A stretch of 64,000 nucleotides of DNA from Paenibacillus hamazuiensis (GCF_023276405.1 NZ_JALRMO010000001.1:7789501-7853500); one strand, 5' to 3'; positions 9,019-18,752 are shown, counted from the first letter of the stretch. Translations and numbers: made by a program. Notes: a model not told the origin generated them from the letters alone.

Positions 9019-9942
9019 ATGTGGTTTGTTTTTGCGGCAAGCGCCGCCGTCTGCTTCGGACTGAGAGGGATTTTGTACCAATGGACTTCGCAGCGTCCGA
9101 TTGACAGGAACTTGCTGTTGTTCAGCGTATTTTTGACCGGAACGATCGTTTCATTGGCAATTAATTTGTTTGCGGGACAAAATTGGTCTGCAGGCACCTG
9201 GGTCGGTGCTATTATCGGTTTGTTTTCGTATATAGCGAACATGGCTATGTACCGGGGGTTCGCCGTTGGAAAAGCGGCGGTCATCGCGATGTTTACCGGG
9301 CTGCCGCCGGTCGTTGTCGCCATCATGGCTTATTTTTTATGGGGTGAAAAACTCAATATATGGCAAACGATTTCGTTTGTTATCATTGTTGCGGGACTTT
9401 TATTAATCCGCTATTCGAACGATATTACATGGAATAATTTAAAAGGGGCGCAATGGGGCATTGTCACCATGTTCGGATTCGGGATTACCGATTTGGCTTC
9501 CAAACAGGCAACCTTGCTCAAAGCGGAGACATTGCCGACGCTTTCCGTCATGTATGTAACCGGAATGCTGTTGTTCGGGCTCACATGGATGTTGAGCAAG
9601 AAACGGACAGCCGCGGCGCGCGGAGAGGTGGCAGCTTCCAGGGAAGAGGCCGGGGGGCCGGTTGAAGCTTCGCATAAAGCTGCGGCAAAGGCTCCCTGGA
9701 ATTTTGCCAAAACCGTACAATGGGGCATGGTGGTCGGTTTAACGAACATCTTCGGGATGATGCTGATTATGCCGGCTTTCAGATTGGGTGTAACGAGTCT
9801 GGTGTCGGTCGTAGTTGCGATGAATGTTGTGTTTGTGCTGCTTTATGCCCGTTTCGGGCTAAAGGAACGGTTTACGAGGTTGGAGTTATGGGGACTTTTT
9901 ATCGTGATTGTCGGGATTGTCATTCTTCGATTGGCTAAATAA
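9019..9942 (+). CDS. EamA/DMT-family transporter
   Basis: The 307-residue protein has about ten predicted membrane segments arranged as two repeats, as in drug/metabolite transporters. A hydrophilic insert of about 35 residues at roughly 195-230 is rich in Ala, Glu and Lys and lies between the two halves. Substrate unknown. ACAAGGAGA precedes the ATG. A strong terminator directly follows, so it is transcribed separately from the carbohydrate locus downstream. Confidence 0.88.
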   Translation: MWFVFAASAAVCFGLRGILYQWTSQRPIDRNLLLFSVFLTGTIVSLAINLFAGQNWSAGTWVGAIIGLFSYIANMAMYRGFAVGKAAVIAMFTGLPPVVVAIMAYFLWGEKLNIWQTISFVIIVAGLLLIRYSNDITWNNLKGAQWGIVTMFGFGITDLASKQATLLKAETLPTLSVMYVTGMLLFGLTWMLSKKRTAAARGEVAASREEAGGPVEASHKAAAKAPWNFAKTVQWGMVVGLTNIFGMMLIMPAFRLGVTSLVSVVVAMNVVFVLLYARFGLKERFTRLELWGLFIVIVGIVILRLAK

Positions 9943-9955
9943 AAAAGAATGCTTG

Positions 9956-9990
9956 GGGGCGCCGTGGAGCACGGTGCTCCTTATTTTTTT
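9956..9990 (+). terminator. Intrinsic terminator after the EamA gene
   Basis: An 11-bp stem (GGGGCGCCGTG / CACGGTGCTCC, two G-T pairs), loop GAG, then TTATTTTTTT. Confidence 0.85.
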
Positions 9991-10104
9991 GTTGGAAAGT
10001 TCGAAAGTCGGAAAATCAAAAGCGCCAGGTCGTTTTATTGGTAAGAACGAAGGGACAGGTTCCGTTACAATAAGGGCATACAAAGGAAAGCGAGGAAGGC
10101 AGCT

Positions 10105-11082
10105 ATGGAAAGCACGACGGGGATCAGCTACCAGGACTTGTCCGGGCTTAAAAAACAGACCAGGGCGAAAGCGGCGTGGAAAACGTTCAAACGATATCGG
10201 GCCTTGTTTTTGATGGTCATACCGGGACTTCTTTATTTGGCGATCAACAACTACATGCCGATGTTCGGCGTCATTATCGCATTCAAAAATATCAACTACC
10301 GCAAAGGCATTCTCGGAAGCGACTGGGTGGGGCTCAAGAACTTCGAATATTTGTTCAAAACGTCGGATGCCTGGATCATTACGCGAAACACGATTTTGTA
10401 CAACGGCTTCTTCATCATCCTCAACCTGGCCCTGGCGGTGGCCGTCGCGATTTTGCTGAACGAAGTGAGGCATCGCTTCATGTCCCGTTTTTACCAAACG
10501 GTCGTATTGCTGCCTCATCTCATTTCGATGGTGATCGTCGGTTATCTGGTGCTTGCTTTTCTTAACGCGGAGAACGGTTTCGTCAATCATCACATCCTGC
10601 CGCTTCTCGGGCTGGAGCCGATTTCATGGTACTCGGATCCGAAGTACTGGCCTTATATACTGACGATCGTCAACGTTTGGAAGCATGTCGGCTACTTATG
10701 CATTATCTTCCTGGCATCGATCGTAGGGATCGATCAGGAATATTACGAGGCGGCGACGATCGACGGCGCAAGCAAATGGCAGCAAATCCGCGCGATCACC
10801 CTGCCGCTCCTGACGCCGACCATCACGATCATGGCTCTGCTGGCTATCGGCCGCATCTTTTATTCCGACTTCGGCTTGTTTTATCAGGTTCCGCTTAATT
10901 CAGGGCCGCTTCAGCCGACGACGGACGTCATCGATACGTATGTGTACCGGGGCCTTATGACGCTGGGAGATATCGGGATGTCTTCCGCGGCAGGCTTGTA
11001 CCAATCGCTGGTCGGATTCATCCTGGTCTTGATTTCCAATTATGCGGTCAGCCGCAAAAATCGCGATCAAGCCCTATTTTGA
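10105..11082 (+). CDS. LplB-type sugar ABC transporter permease
   Basis: A 325-residue inner-membrane permease with six expected membrane segments. It has the ABC-contacting EAA loop (YYEAATIDGASKWQQIRAITLPLL, about residues 214-237). It is the LplB-type partner in oligosaccharide importers of the carbohydrate uptake transporter-1 class. GAGGAAGG precedes the ATG. It is followed after 18 nt by the second permease and then the binding protein. No ATPase gene lies nearby, as is usual for these systems, which share an MsmK-like ATPase. Confidence 0.93.
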   Translation: MESTTGISYQDLSGLKKQTRAKAAWKTFKRYRALFLMVIPGLLYLAINNYMPMFGVIIAFKNINYRKGILGSDWVGLKNFEYLFKTSDAWIITRNTILYNGFFIILNLALAVAVAILLNEVRHRFMSRFYQTVVLLPHLISMVIVGYLVLAFLNAENGFVNHHILPLLGLEPISWYSDPKYWPYILTIVNVWKHVGYLCIIFLASIVGIDQEYYEAATIDGASKWQQIRAITLPLLTPTITIMALLAIGRIFYSDFGLFYQVPLNSGPLQPTTDVIDTYVYRGLMTLGDIGMSSAAGLYQSLVGFILVLISNYAVSRKNRDQALF

Positions 11083-11100
11083 CAAAGGAGCTGCACTCGT

Positions 11101-11976
11101 ATGAAATCCAACCATCTCAATCAGTGGGTCGTCCATACATTGTTCGTCATCTCGACCTGCGCCTGTTTGTTTCCGTTCCTGCTGCTGTTCATGGCGTCGT
11201 TTACCGACGAGAAGGCGCTCATCACCGGCGGATATTCGATTTGGCCCGAGAAGTTCAGCCTCGACGCTTATATCTTTCTGCTGAAGGATTCCGCCACCCT
11301 GCTCAGAGCTTACGGAATTACGATCTTCATAACGGTCGTCGGAACGGCGGTCGGGATCATCATCTCCACGCTGCTGGCGTATCCGCTGTCGCGCAGCGAT
11401 ATGCCCTTGCGAAAAATATTGTCGTTCATCGTATTTTTCACCTTGCTGTTTAACGGCGGACTCGTGGCGACGTATCTGGTCTATACGGAAGTGTTTCACT
11501 TGAAAAATACGATTCTCGCGCTGATCCTGCCGGGACTTTTGACCAACGGATTTTACATCCTGCTGATCCGTTCCTATTTCGCGACTTCCATTCCGGTTGC
11601 TTTGATCGAATCGGCTTATATCGACGGGGCGACGGAATTCCGGATTTTTTGCAGCATCGTCATGCCGCTGTCCTTGCCGATTCTCGCCACCATCGGTCTG
11701 ATGCTCAGCATTTCGTATTGGAACGACTGGTTTAACGGGTTGATATATGTGACGAACAGCAAGCTGTTCAGCATTCAAAATATGCTCAACCGGATGCTGA
11801 CCGACCTGCAGTTTCTGCAGCAAAGCGACATCGCCAGCACCGCGGGCGCGAGCATTCCGACGGATACGGTGCGGATGGCGATCGCCGTGATCGGAATTTT
11901 GCCGATCTTTTGTGCGTACCCGTTTTTCCAGAAATATTTCATCAAAGGGCTTACGGTAGGCGCGGTAAAAGGTTAA
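11101..11976 (+). CDS. YtcP-type sugar ABC transporter permease
   Basis: The 291-residue second permease of the same importer. EAA loop seen as IESAYIDGATEFRIFCSIVMPLSLP, and the typical C-terminus KYFIKGLTVGAVKG. AAAGGAG lies 13 nt upstream of the ATG. It forms a heterodimer with the 10105 permease in the membrane, to judge by family and adjacency. Confidence 0.93.
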   Translation: MKSNHLNQWVVHTLFVISTCACLFPFLLLFMASFTDEKALITGGYSIWPEKFSLDAYIFLLKDSATLLRAYGITIFITVVGTAVGIIISTLLAYPLSRSDMPLRKILSFIVFFTLLFNGGLVATYLVYTEVFHLKNTILALILPGLLTNGFYILLIRSYFATSIPVALIESAYIDGATEFRIFCSIVMPLSLPILATIGLMLSISYWNDWFNGLIYVTNSKLFSIQNMLNRMLTDLQFLQQSDIASTAGASIPTDTVRMAIAVIGILPIFCAYPFFQKYFIKGLTVGAVKG

Positions 11977-11984
11977 GGTTGTAC

Positions 11985-12002
11985 CCGGACGCAATAGTCC
12001 GG
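11985..12002. other. Small hairpin between permease and binding-protein genes
   Basis: CCGGAC / GTCCGG with loop GCAATA, no T-run. Such hairpins often set transcript stability so that the binding protein is made in excess over the permeases; here this is inference. Confidence 0.3.
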
Positions 12003-12060
12003 TTAGTATAGAGCACAATACACAATAAACGACAAATCGTTCAAACAGGGGGAACCGCAC

Positions 12061-13575
12061 ATGTCGAAAAAAATGAAAGCCGCCGCCGGGCTGCTCGGCA
12101 TCGCTTTGGCATCGTCTTCGCTGCTCGCCGCTTGTGGAAGCGGCAGCGACACCGGCAAAGGAGCCGAGCCGGCGAAAGGAGCGAAAGAGGAGAAGCCGTA
12201 CGAAATATCCATGGCCTTCATGACGTTCAGCAATTTGAAGGATGTCGGTCTCGTTCAAGACGAGATCAGCAAAATCACCAAAGAAAAGATTAACGCCACC
12301 GTCAAGCTGGTGCCCATCAGCATTTCCGCCTGGAATCAGCAGGTGAACCTGATGCTCGCGGCCAACGAAAATCTCGACCTGATCGTCACGATGGCGAGCC
12401 GGAATTACGGCAGTCAGGTCGCCAAAGGACAGCTTGTTCCGCTCGATGATTTGCTGAATAAATACGGCCAAGGGATAAAAGATGCCGTAGGCCCTGAGCT
12501 TCTTGCAGCAACGAAGGTAGGAGGCAAAATATACGGCATTCCGAGCATGCGGGATTTGGCTACCGATTTTGGCATCAGCATGCGCAAAGACCTCGTCGAC
12601 AAATATAAAATCGATCTGAGCAAGGTGAAAACCTGGGAAGATCTCGAGCCGATTTTCAAGACGATCAAAGACAACGAGCCGGGCATCGTTCCGCTCGTTC
12701 AGCAAAACAATTCGCAGACGCCCGCTTTGAAAATTTACAACGCCCAGTTCGACCTGCTCGGCGACAGCATGGGTGTCCTGGCCGATTCGGGCAGCGATCT
12801 CAAGGTGCAAAATTTGTTTGAAACGAAGCAGTACGCGGACTCTCTCGCCTTGGTCCGCAAATGGTACCAGGCCGGCTATATTTTGAAAGATATCGCGAAC
12901 TCCCAGGAAACCGGGCAGAATCTCGTGAAAGCGGGCAAGGCGTTCTCGTACTTGACCAACCTTAAGCCGGGCTACGAGCAGCAGGATGCCGCGCAGACCG
13001 GCAAGGAAATGGCCGTCATCCGGCTTACCAAGCCGTATATGAACAGCTACAACGTAACGAGCTTCATGATGTCGATCGCGAAAAACAGCGGCAATCCGGA
13101 TAAGGCGATGCAGTTCATGAACCTGCTGTATACGGATAAAAACATCGCCAACCTGATCTCTAACGGCATCGAAGGCAAACATTATGTGAAAAAATCCGAC
13201 AACATCATCGCTCCAGTACCCGGAGTCACCGAAAGCGGCTACCTGTTCAACCAATGGGAGGTCGGCAACAACTATTTGACTTACATATGGGAAGGGACCG
13301 ACCCGAAAATTTGGGATCAAATGAAGGCGTTTAAAGATTCCGCGGTCAAGTCCAAGGCACTCGGCTTTACGGCGGACCTGGAACCGATCAAAACGGAGGT
13401 GGCCGCCGTCACGAACGTGCTGAACCAGTATAAAGTCGGCCTGGAAACCGGCACACTCGATCCGTCGCTGCTTCCCGAATTCAACGCCAAGCTGAAGGCG
13501 GCGGGCCTGGACAAAATCATCGCCGAGAAGCAAAAGCAGCTCGACGCCTGGCTGAAGGCGGAGGGTAACAAATAG
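12061..13575 (+). CDS. LplA-type extracellular solute-binding lipoprotein
   Basis: The 504-residue lipoprotein has a signal peptide ending in the lipobox LLAAC, so it is anchored to the outer face of the membrane. It delivers an oligosaccharide to the two preceding permeases. GGGGGA precedes the ATG at 12061. The transporter's place before a sulfatase and a GH3 glycosidase suggests the ligand comes from a sulfated or otherwise decorated polysaccharide, but the sugar cannot be read from the sequence. Confidence 0.93.
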   Translation: MSKKMKAAAGLLGIALASSSLLAACGSGSDTGKGAEPAKGAKEEKPYEISMAFMTFSNLKDVGLVQDEISKITKEKINATVKLVPISISAWNQQVNLMLAANENLDLIVTMASRNYGSQVAKGQLVPLDDLLNKYGQGIKDAVGPELLAATKVGGKIYGIPSMRDLATDFGISMRKDLVDKYKIDLSKVKTWEDLEPIFKTIKDNEPGIVPLVQQNNSQTPALKIYNAQFDLLGDSMGVLADSGSDLKVQNLFETKQYADSLALVRKWYQAGYILKDIANSQETGQNLVKAGKAFSYLTNLKPGYEQQDAAQTGKEMAVIRLTKPYMNSYNVTSFMMSIAKNSGNPDKAMQFMNLLYTDKNIANLISNGIEGKHYVKKSDNIIAPVPGVTESGYLFNQWEVGNNYLTYIWEGTDPKIWDQMKAFKDSAVKSKALGFTADLEPIKTEVAAVTNVLNQYKVGLETGTLDPSLLPEFNAKLKAAGLDKIIAEKQKQLDAWLKAEGNK

Positions 13576-13587
13576 CAAGGAGCGGAT

Positions 13588-13626
13588 ATAAACATACCTT
13601 ATGTTCTTGGGTATGTTTATGTTTTT
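13588..13626 (+). terminator. Terminator-like hairpin between binding protein and sulfatase genes
   Basis: A perfect 11-bp stem (ATAAACATACC / GGTATGTTTAT) with an 11-nt loop, then GTTTTTC. It probably attenuates read-through from the transporter operon into the enzyme genes. Confidence 0.6.
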
Positions 13627-13645
13627 CAGAGAGAGGAGATGCCTT

Positions 13646-15139
13646 ATGGCGGATAAACCGATGAATTTCATTTTTTTCTTCCCCGACGAGATGCGGGCGG
13701 AAAGCCTGGGGTGCTACGGGCATCCGCTCGTCCAAACGCCGAATCTGGACCGGCTTGCCGCGGAGGGGGTCCGGTTCGATCAATGCCACGTGCAAAATCC
13801 GGTGTGCAGCCCGTCGCGCTGCAGCCTGATGACCGGCTTGTACCCGCACGTGTCCGGCCACCGCACGCTGTGGCATCTGCTGCGCCCGCACGAGCCGAGC
13901 TTGTTCCGTTACCTGAAGAAGGCGGGTTATCAGATCAAGTGGTACGGCAAAAACCATCTGTATTCCGAGCCTTATCTGGTCGAAATATTGGGGGACGAGG
14001 CGTACAAGGAACAAGGCGAGATGATGCGGGAGTTCCGCGGAGATTTTAAAAAGAAAAATCCGTATTCTCCCGACGATCCGAGGTTTTACAGCTTTTTGCT
14101 GGAGCCGGAGGAGGGGGACGTCCATTCGACCGAAACGGCGATGGCGATCCGCAAAGCGGTGCGGTTTCTCCAGTCGGAGGAAGCCCGCGAGAAGCCGTTT
14201 ATGCTTTACCTGCCTACGCTGCTGCCTCATGCGCCGTATGTCGTGCCCGAGCCGTTCCACAGCATGTACGATCCGGCGGCGATTTCGGAGCTGCGCCCGG
14301 CGGAGCTGGGCGGCAAGCCTTCGTTTCATGAGCATATTCGCTCGTACCGGAGACTGGACAAGATGACGGACGATACTTTGGCGCGGGTCCAGGCCGTTTA
14401 TTTGGGGATGATCAGCTATGTCGACTGGGCGTTCGGCATACTCATGGACGCGCTGAAGGACAGCGACCTCATGGACAATACGACGGTGATCGTTTCCTCG
14501 GATCACGGGGATTACGCAGGTGACTACGGGCTGGTCGAAAAATGGCCGAACGGCATGGAGGACGTGCTGACCCGGGTGCCCCTCATTATTCGCGCCCCCG
14601 GCAACAAGGCGGGCCATGAGGTGACCGAACAGGTGGAGCTGTTCGACATTATGGCCACGGTGCTGGAGCTGGCGGACACTGAGGCGGAGCACGATCATTT
14701 TGCGCACTCGCTTGTGCCGCAGTTGAACGGCGCAGCCGGCGATCCGGACCGCGCCGTGTTCGCGGAAGGCGGCTACAACCCGCGGGAGCCGCATTGCTTC
14801 GAGGGCGACCCGGTGCGCGACGGTTGGTTCGCGAACAACCCGGACAGCTATTATTGGCCAAAAGCGAGGCAGCAGCAGGAGCAGCCTCACAGCGTGTGCC
14901 GCACGACGATGATGCGGACGCAAGAGTATAAGCTCATTCGCCGGACGGATGAGGTGAATGAGCTTTACGATCTGAAGAAGGATCCTATGGAGCTGTGGAA
15001 CGTCTATGATGATCCTGAATATGCCGGCGTCAGAGCGGCGATGGAATCGCGGCTGCTGGAGTGGTATTTGCAGACATCCGATACCGTTCCGCGCGACAAC
15101 GATGGCGGAATGTTCGTGGCGAGGCCGCCGAAAAAGTAA
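13646..15139 (+). CDS. Sulfatase (type I, formylglycine-dependent)
   Basis: The 498-residue product is a type I sulfatase. The sulfatase signature CSPSR begins at C54, the cysteine converted to formylglycine by a separate maturase. An N-terminal metal site is suggested by FFPDEMRAESLGCYG, and the SSDHGDYAGDYGLVEKW segment is typical. No signal peptide is visible, so it probably works in the cytoplasm on imported oligosaccharides. GAGAGGAG supports the ATG at 13646; the frame is open from 13601. It lies between the transporter and the GH3 gene. Confidence 0.92.
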   Translation: MADKPMNFIFFFPDEMRAESLGCYGHPLVQTPNLDRLAAEGVRFDQCHVQNPVCSPSRCSLMTGLYPHVSGHRTLWHLLRPHEPSLFRYLKKAGYQIKWYGKNHLYSEPYLVEILGDEAYKEQGEMMREFRGDFKKKNPYSPDDPRFYSFLLEPEEGDVHSTETAMAIRKAVRFLQSEEAREKPFMLYLPTLLPHAPYVVPEPFHSMYDPAAISELRPAELGGKPSFHEHIRSYRRLDKMTDDTLARVQAVYLGMISYVDWAFGILMDALKDSDLMDNTTVIVSSDHGDYAGDYGLVEKWPNGMEDVLTRVPLIIRAPGNKAGHEVTEQVELFDIMATVLELADTEAEHDHFAHSLVPQLNGAAGDPDRAVFAEGGYNPREPHCFEGDPVRDGWFANNPDSYYWPKARQQQEQPHSVCRTTMMRTQEYKLIRRTDEVNELYDLKKDPMELWNVYDDPEYAGVRAAMESRLLEWYLQTSDTVPRDNDGGMFVARPPKK

Positions 15140-15319
15140 AAAAACGACACCTGAAAGCTATAGTTTACCTACTTTTGGGTTGCCGGGTAATACCATACAA
15201 TGGAAGTAAGGTGTCGGCAGCCGCTCAGGATTCTGTCCGAATCCATCCACAGCTGTAGTACTCTTTTCGCCGGACAGACTCCTGGGGCAGCGGAATATTT
15301 TCCATGGGAGGGGAAGCGC

Positions 15320-17584
15320 TTGCAGAAGGAAGCAAAAAACACAGTCATACGTTATGTGAGAAACGAGAGCGGCCCGACGTTAGGGTATTCGGAGGAGTCC
15401 GGAGTCCGTATTTTGCATCAGGACGGCCTCGCGTTCAAAGATTTGAACAAAGACGGCGTGCTGGACAAATACGAGGATTGGCGGCTGTCCCCCGAGGAGC
15501 GGGCGAAGGATCTCGCATCGAAAATGTCGATCGAGCAAATCGCCGGGCTCATGCTGTACAGCAGCCATCAGGCGATTCCCGGCAGCCTGGGCTGGAAGCC
15601 GGCGACGTACGGCGGCAAAACGTTTGCCGAAAGCGGCGCCGCTTCGCACGAGCTGACCGACCAGCAGCGCGCGTTCGTAGCCGGCGACCATATCCGCCAC
15701 ATTCTGGTGACGCGGGTGGAAAGCCCGGAGACAGCGGCCAAATGGAATAATCTCGTGCAGTCGTTTGCGGAAAGCCAGCCTCTCGGCATCCCGGCCAACA
15801 ACAGCTCGGACCCGCGCCACGGGCTCGATGCCTCCGCGGAGTTCAAAGTCGGCGGCGGCAGCAAAATCTCGATCTGGCCGGAATCGATGGGCCTTGCGGC
15901 GACGTTCGACCCGGAGGTAGCGCGGAAATTCGGCGAAATCGCCGCCAAGGAATACCGGGCGCTCGGCCTCACGACGGCGCTGTCGCCGCAGGTGGACATT
16001 GCGACCGATCCGCGCTGGTTCCGCTTCGGCATGACGTTCGGCGAAGATCCGCAGCTTTCCGCCGATATGGCGCGTGCGTATATCGACGGCTTCCAGACGT
16101 CCGAGGGGGACGCGGAAATTGCGGACGGCTGGGGCTACGACAGCGTGAACGCGATGGTCAAGCATTGGCCGGGCGGCGGGTCCGGGGAGGCCGGACGCGA
16201 CGCGCATTTCGGCTACGGCAAATACGCCGTCTATCCGGGGAATAATTTTGAGGAGCACATGATTCCGTTCACCGAAGGGGCGTTTAAGCTGGCAGGCCCA
16301 ACGGGGAAAGCATCGGCCGTCATGCCGTATTATACGATCTCGTATGGGCAGGATAAGAAAAACGGGGAAAACGTCGGCAATTCCTACAGCTCCTACATCA
16401 TAAACGACCTGCTGCGGGATAAGGCCGGCTACGACGGAGTCGTCTGCACCGACTGGGCAATCACCGGCGACGAGCCGGACGATATCACGAGATTGTTTCC
16501 CGGCGGCAAATGCTGGGGAGTCGAAGAAGGATTTACGATCGCCGAGCGCCACTACAAGCTGCTGATGGCGGGCGTCGACCAATTCGGCGGCAACGATCAG
16601 GCCGGGCCGGTCATCGAAGCGTATCACATCGGAGTGAAGGAGCAGGGCGAGGCGTTTATGCGCAAACGGTTCGAGCAATCCGCCGTACGGCTGCTGACGA
16701 ACATGTTCCGGCTCGGGCTGTTTGAGAATCCGTACCTGAGGGTGGAAGAAACCGCGGCTATCGTAGGCTGTGACGAGTTTGTGCAGGCCGGGTTCGAGGC
16801 GCAGCTGAAATCGTTTGTGCTTTTGAAAAATGAAAACCGGGCGCTGCCGCTGCAGAAACATAAGAAGGTTTACATTCCGAAGCGGTCGCTTCCCGCAGGA
16901 ACGAGCTGGCTGGGGCTGCCGACGCCCGCCTGGGAAGGCTATCCGGTTAATCCGGACGTTGTGCGGCAGTATTTCGAGGTAACAGACGATCCGGATGAGG
17001 CGGATTATGCGCTTGTGTTCATCGAGAGTCCCCGCAACACGATGGGCTACAGCAAAGCGGATGCTGAAGCGGGAGGCACGGGGTACGTGCCGATCAGCCT
17101 GCAGTACCGCCCCTACACTGCCGAGCATGCGCGGGAGGAGAGCATCGCCGGCGATCCGCGTGCCAAGGACGTGCTTAACCGCACGTACAAGGGCAAGACA
17201 GTGACGGTGGCGAACGAGGGAGACCTCGACATGGTGCTGAAGACGAAAGAGCTCATGAAAGATAAGCCGGTCATCGTTTCGATCTTCTTAGCGAATCCGG
17301 CTGTAGTCGGGGAATTCGAATCGGCGGCGAGCGCGATACTGGCGCATTTTGGGGCGGAGGATCGGGCGTTCATGGAGCTGCTGACCGGGGAAGCGGAGCC
17401 GAGCGGGCTGCTGCCGTTCCAGCTGCCCGCCGATATGAAAGCTGTTGAGGAGCAGCTCGAAGACGTCCCGCACGACATGGAGGTTTACGTCGATTCGGCC
17501 GGGAACGCATATGACTTCGCTTTCGGGCTGAACTGGAGCGGAATCATCCGCGACGCACGAACCGAGAAATACGGCAAAAAATAA
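15320..17584 (+). CDS. Glycoside hydrolase family 3
   Basis: The 755-residue protein has a GH3 catalytic barrel and alpha/beta C-terminal domain. Conserved elements include KHWPGGG from K281 and the nucleophile region VVCTDW with D378. An EF-hand-like DLNKDGVLDKYEDW stretch occurs near the start. GH3 enzymes cleave beta-linked glucosides, xylosides or related glycosides. The preferred start is TTG at 15320, with GGGAGGGG 6 nt before it; upstream codons to 15200 lack family similarity. No signal peptide, so likely cytoplasmic, acting on imported sugars with the sulfatase. Confidence 0.92.
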   Translation: MQKEAKNTVIRYVRNESGPTLGYSEESGVRILHQDGLAFKDLNKDGVLDKYEDWRLSPEERAKDLASKMSIEQIAGLMLYSSHQAIPGSLGWKPATYGGKTFAESGAASHELTDQQRAFVAGDHIRHILVTRVESPETAAKWNNLVQSFAESQPLGIPANNSSDPRHGLDASAEFKVGGGSKISIWPESMGLAATFDPEVARKFGEIAAKEYRALGLTTALSPQVDIATDPRWFRFGMTFGEDPQLSADMARAYIDGFQTSEGDAEIADGWGYDSVNAMVKHWPGGGSGEAGRDAHFGYGKYAVYPGNNFEEHMIPFTEGAFKLAGPTGKASAVMPYYTISYGQDKKNGENVGNSYSSYIINDLLRDKAGYDGVVCTDWAITGDEPDDITRLFPGGKCWGVEEGFTIAERHYKLLMAGVDQFGGNDQAGPVIEAYHIGVKEQGEAFMRKRFEQSAVRLLTNMFRLGLFENPYLRVEETAAIVGCDEFVQAGFEAQLKSFVLLKNENRALPLQKHKKVYIPKRSLPAGTSWLGLPTPAWEGYPVNPDVVRQYFEVTDDPDEADYALVFIESPRNTMGYSKADAEAGGTGYVPISLQYRPYTAEHAREESIAGDPRAKDVLNRTYKGKTVTVANEGDLDMVLKTKELMKDKPVIVSIFLANPAVVGEFESAASAILAHFGAEDRAFMELLTGEAEPSGLLPFQLPADMKAVEEQLEDVPHDMEVYVDSAGNAYDFAFGLNWSGIIRDARTEKYGKK

Positions 17585-17678
17585 TCGTATACGAGGCTGA
17601 ATGGCCGCCGTTCAGCGACTCAGCGCGTGCCGGAGGACGGCATGTCATGCATGCTTTCTTCCAAATTGCAGATCATAG

Positions 17679-17717
17679 GACCGGAAATCTTTTCATAAAA
17701 AAGATCCGGTCTTTTTT
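17679..17717 (+). terminator. Intrinsic terminator after the GH3 gene
   Basis: GACCGG(AA)ATCTTTT pairs with AAAAGATCCGGTC, followed by TTTTTT. It separates the glycosidase from the MerR promoter 12 nt downstream. Confidence 0.85.
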
Positions 17718-17728
17718 GCATAAACATA

Positions 17729-17759
17729 TTGACTTTGACGCTACGTCAACGTGTACATT
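17729..17759 (+). promoter_or_regulatory. MerR-type promoter with 19-bp spacer and dyad operator
   Basis: TTGACT (17729-17734) and TACATT (17754-17759) are 19 bp apart. The spacer carries a perfect dyad TTGACG-CTA-CGTCAA (17735-17749). A long spacer with a centred dyad is the hallmark of promoters that MerR-family activators untwist. It lies directly upstream of the MerR gene at 17782, so autoregulation is the simplest reading. Confidence 0.85.
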
Positions 17760-17781
17760 GAAGTTGTCGGGAGGTGAGCAG

Positions 17782-18546
17782 ATGGAATACACCGTGCAAA
17801 AGCTGGGAAAGCTCGCGGGTATCAGCACGAGAACGCTGCGGTATTACGATCAGATCGGCATTCTTAAGCCGGCAAGAGTGTCGTCGTCGGGGTACCGGAT
17901 TTACGGTCAGGCGGAAGTCGACCGGCTGCAGCAAATCCTTTTTTACCGGGAACTGGGGGTCAGTCTTGAGCGCATCAAGGAGATCGTGACCGACCCTTCC
18001 TTTGACGGGGCCCAGGCACTGAGGCAACATCGGGAGCAGCTTCTCGACAAAAGAAAGCAGCTCGATCAATTGATCGCGAACGTGGAAAAAACGATTGCGA
18101 TGCACGAAGGGAGAATAACGATGACCGATAAAGAGAAATTCGAAGGCTTCAAACAAAAGCTGATCGACGAAAACGAGGCCAAATACGGCGAAGAAATCCG
18201 CGAAAAATACGGCGACGATGCCGTGAACAAGTCGAACGCCAAGCTGAAAAATATGACTCCGGAGCAATACGAGGAACTGAAACGTCTGGAAGCCGAAGTG
18301 AAGGACACGCTTGCCGAAGCGTTCAAAACGGGAGACCCCGCTAGCGATATCGCCCAAAAGGCGGCCGATCTGCATAAGCGCTGGCTGACCTATTACTGGA
18401 GCGAATACAGCAAGGAAGCTCATGCGAACCTTGCCCAGATGTATGTGGACGATGAGCGGTTCAAGGCGTATTACGACGAAAAGCAGCCGGGACTCGCTGA
18501 GTTTTTGCGGGATGCCGTGCACATTTATACGGGAATGAAGAAGTAA
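17782..18546 (+). CDS. TipA/Mta-like MerR-family regulator
   Basis: A 254-residue activator: winged HTH of the MerR family at about 1-70 (LAGISTRTLRYYDQIGILKPARVSSSGYRIY), a linking helix, then a TipAS-type antibiotic-recognition domain from about 115 (KEKFEGFKQKLIDENEAKYG ... WSEYSKEAHANLAQMYVDDERFKAYYD). Relatives (TipA in Streptomyces, Mta in Bacillus subtilis) bind drugs and activate their own and efflux genes. GGGAGGTGA precedes the ATG at 17782; the frame runs open from 17647. No efflux gene is adjacent, so distant targets are likely. Confidence 0.92.
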   Translation: MEYTVQKLGKLAGISTRTLRYYDQIGILKPARVSSSGYRIYGQAEVDRLQQILFYRELGVSLERIKEIVTDPSFDGAQALRQHREQLLDKRKQLDQLIANVEKTIAMHEGRITMTDKEKFEGFKQKLIDENEAKYGEEIREKYGDDAVNKSNAKLKNMTPEQYEELKRLEAEVKDTLAEAFKTGDPASDIAQKAADLHKRWLTYYWSEYSKEAHANLAQMYVDDERFKAYYDEKQPGLAEFLRDAVHIYTGMKK

Positions 18547-18564
18547 TAAGCATTGCCAGTTGAA

Positions 18565-18606
18565 AAAGGGGGCGCCGCAGTCGTTCGAACTGCCGGTGTC
18601 CCCTTT
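18565..18606. other. Long hairpin downstream of the MerR gene
   Basis: AAAGGGGGCGCCGCAGT (18565-18581) pairs with 18589-18606 (ACTGCC...CCCCTTT), about 17 bp with G-T pairs and one bulge. No T-run follows, so it is a 3'-end hairpin more than a classical terminator. Confidence 0.5.
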
Positions 18607-18752
18607 GCCGTGCTCCGATGTGGGGTAATCCGGCTGCCGGAGGCACGCATCCAGCGGAAACGTGGCGGAGGCGTTCGCGAGATCGATCGGGGAATCGCCT
18701 GTGAAACCACAGAAGCTGGACTACAATCCGAATCCCGTATGCCGTATAAACA

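Noticed and set aside
11074-13671. An 865-codon open frame on the minus strand opposite the permease and binding-protein genes
   Set aside because: It mirrors two clear genes codon for codon, has a His/Arg-rich nonsense composition and no ribosome binding site; it is an artefact of high third-position GC.
15143-15216. GACACCT and AGGTGTC as a long inverted repeat before the GH3 gene
   Set aside because: Arms are only 7 nt and about 60 nt apart; this is expected by chance.
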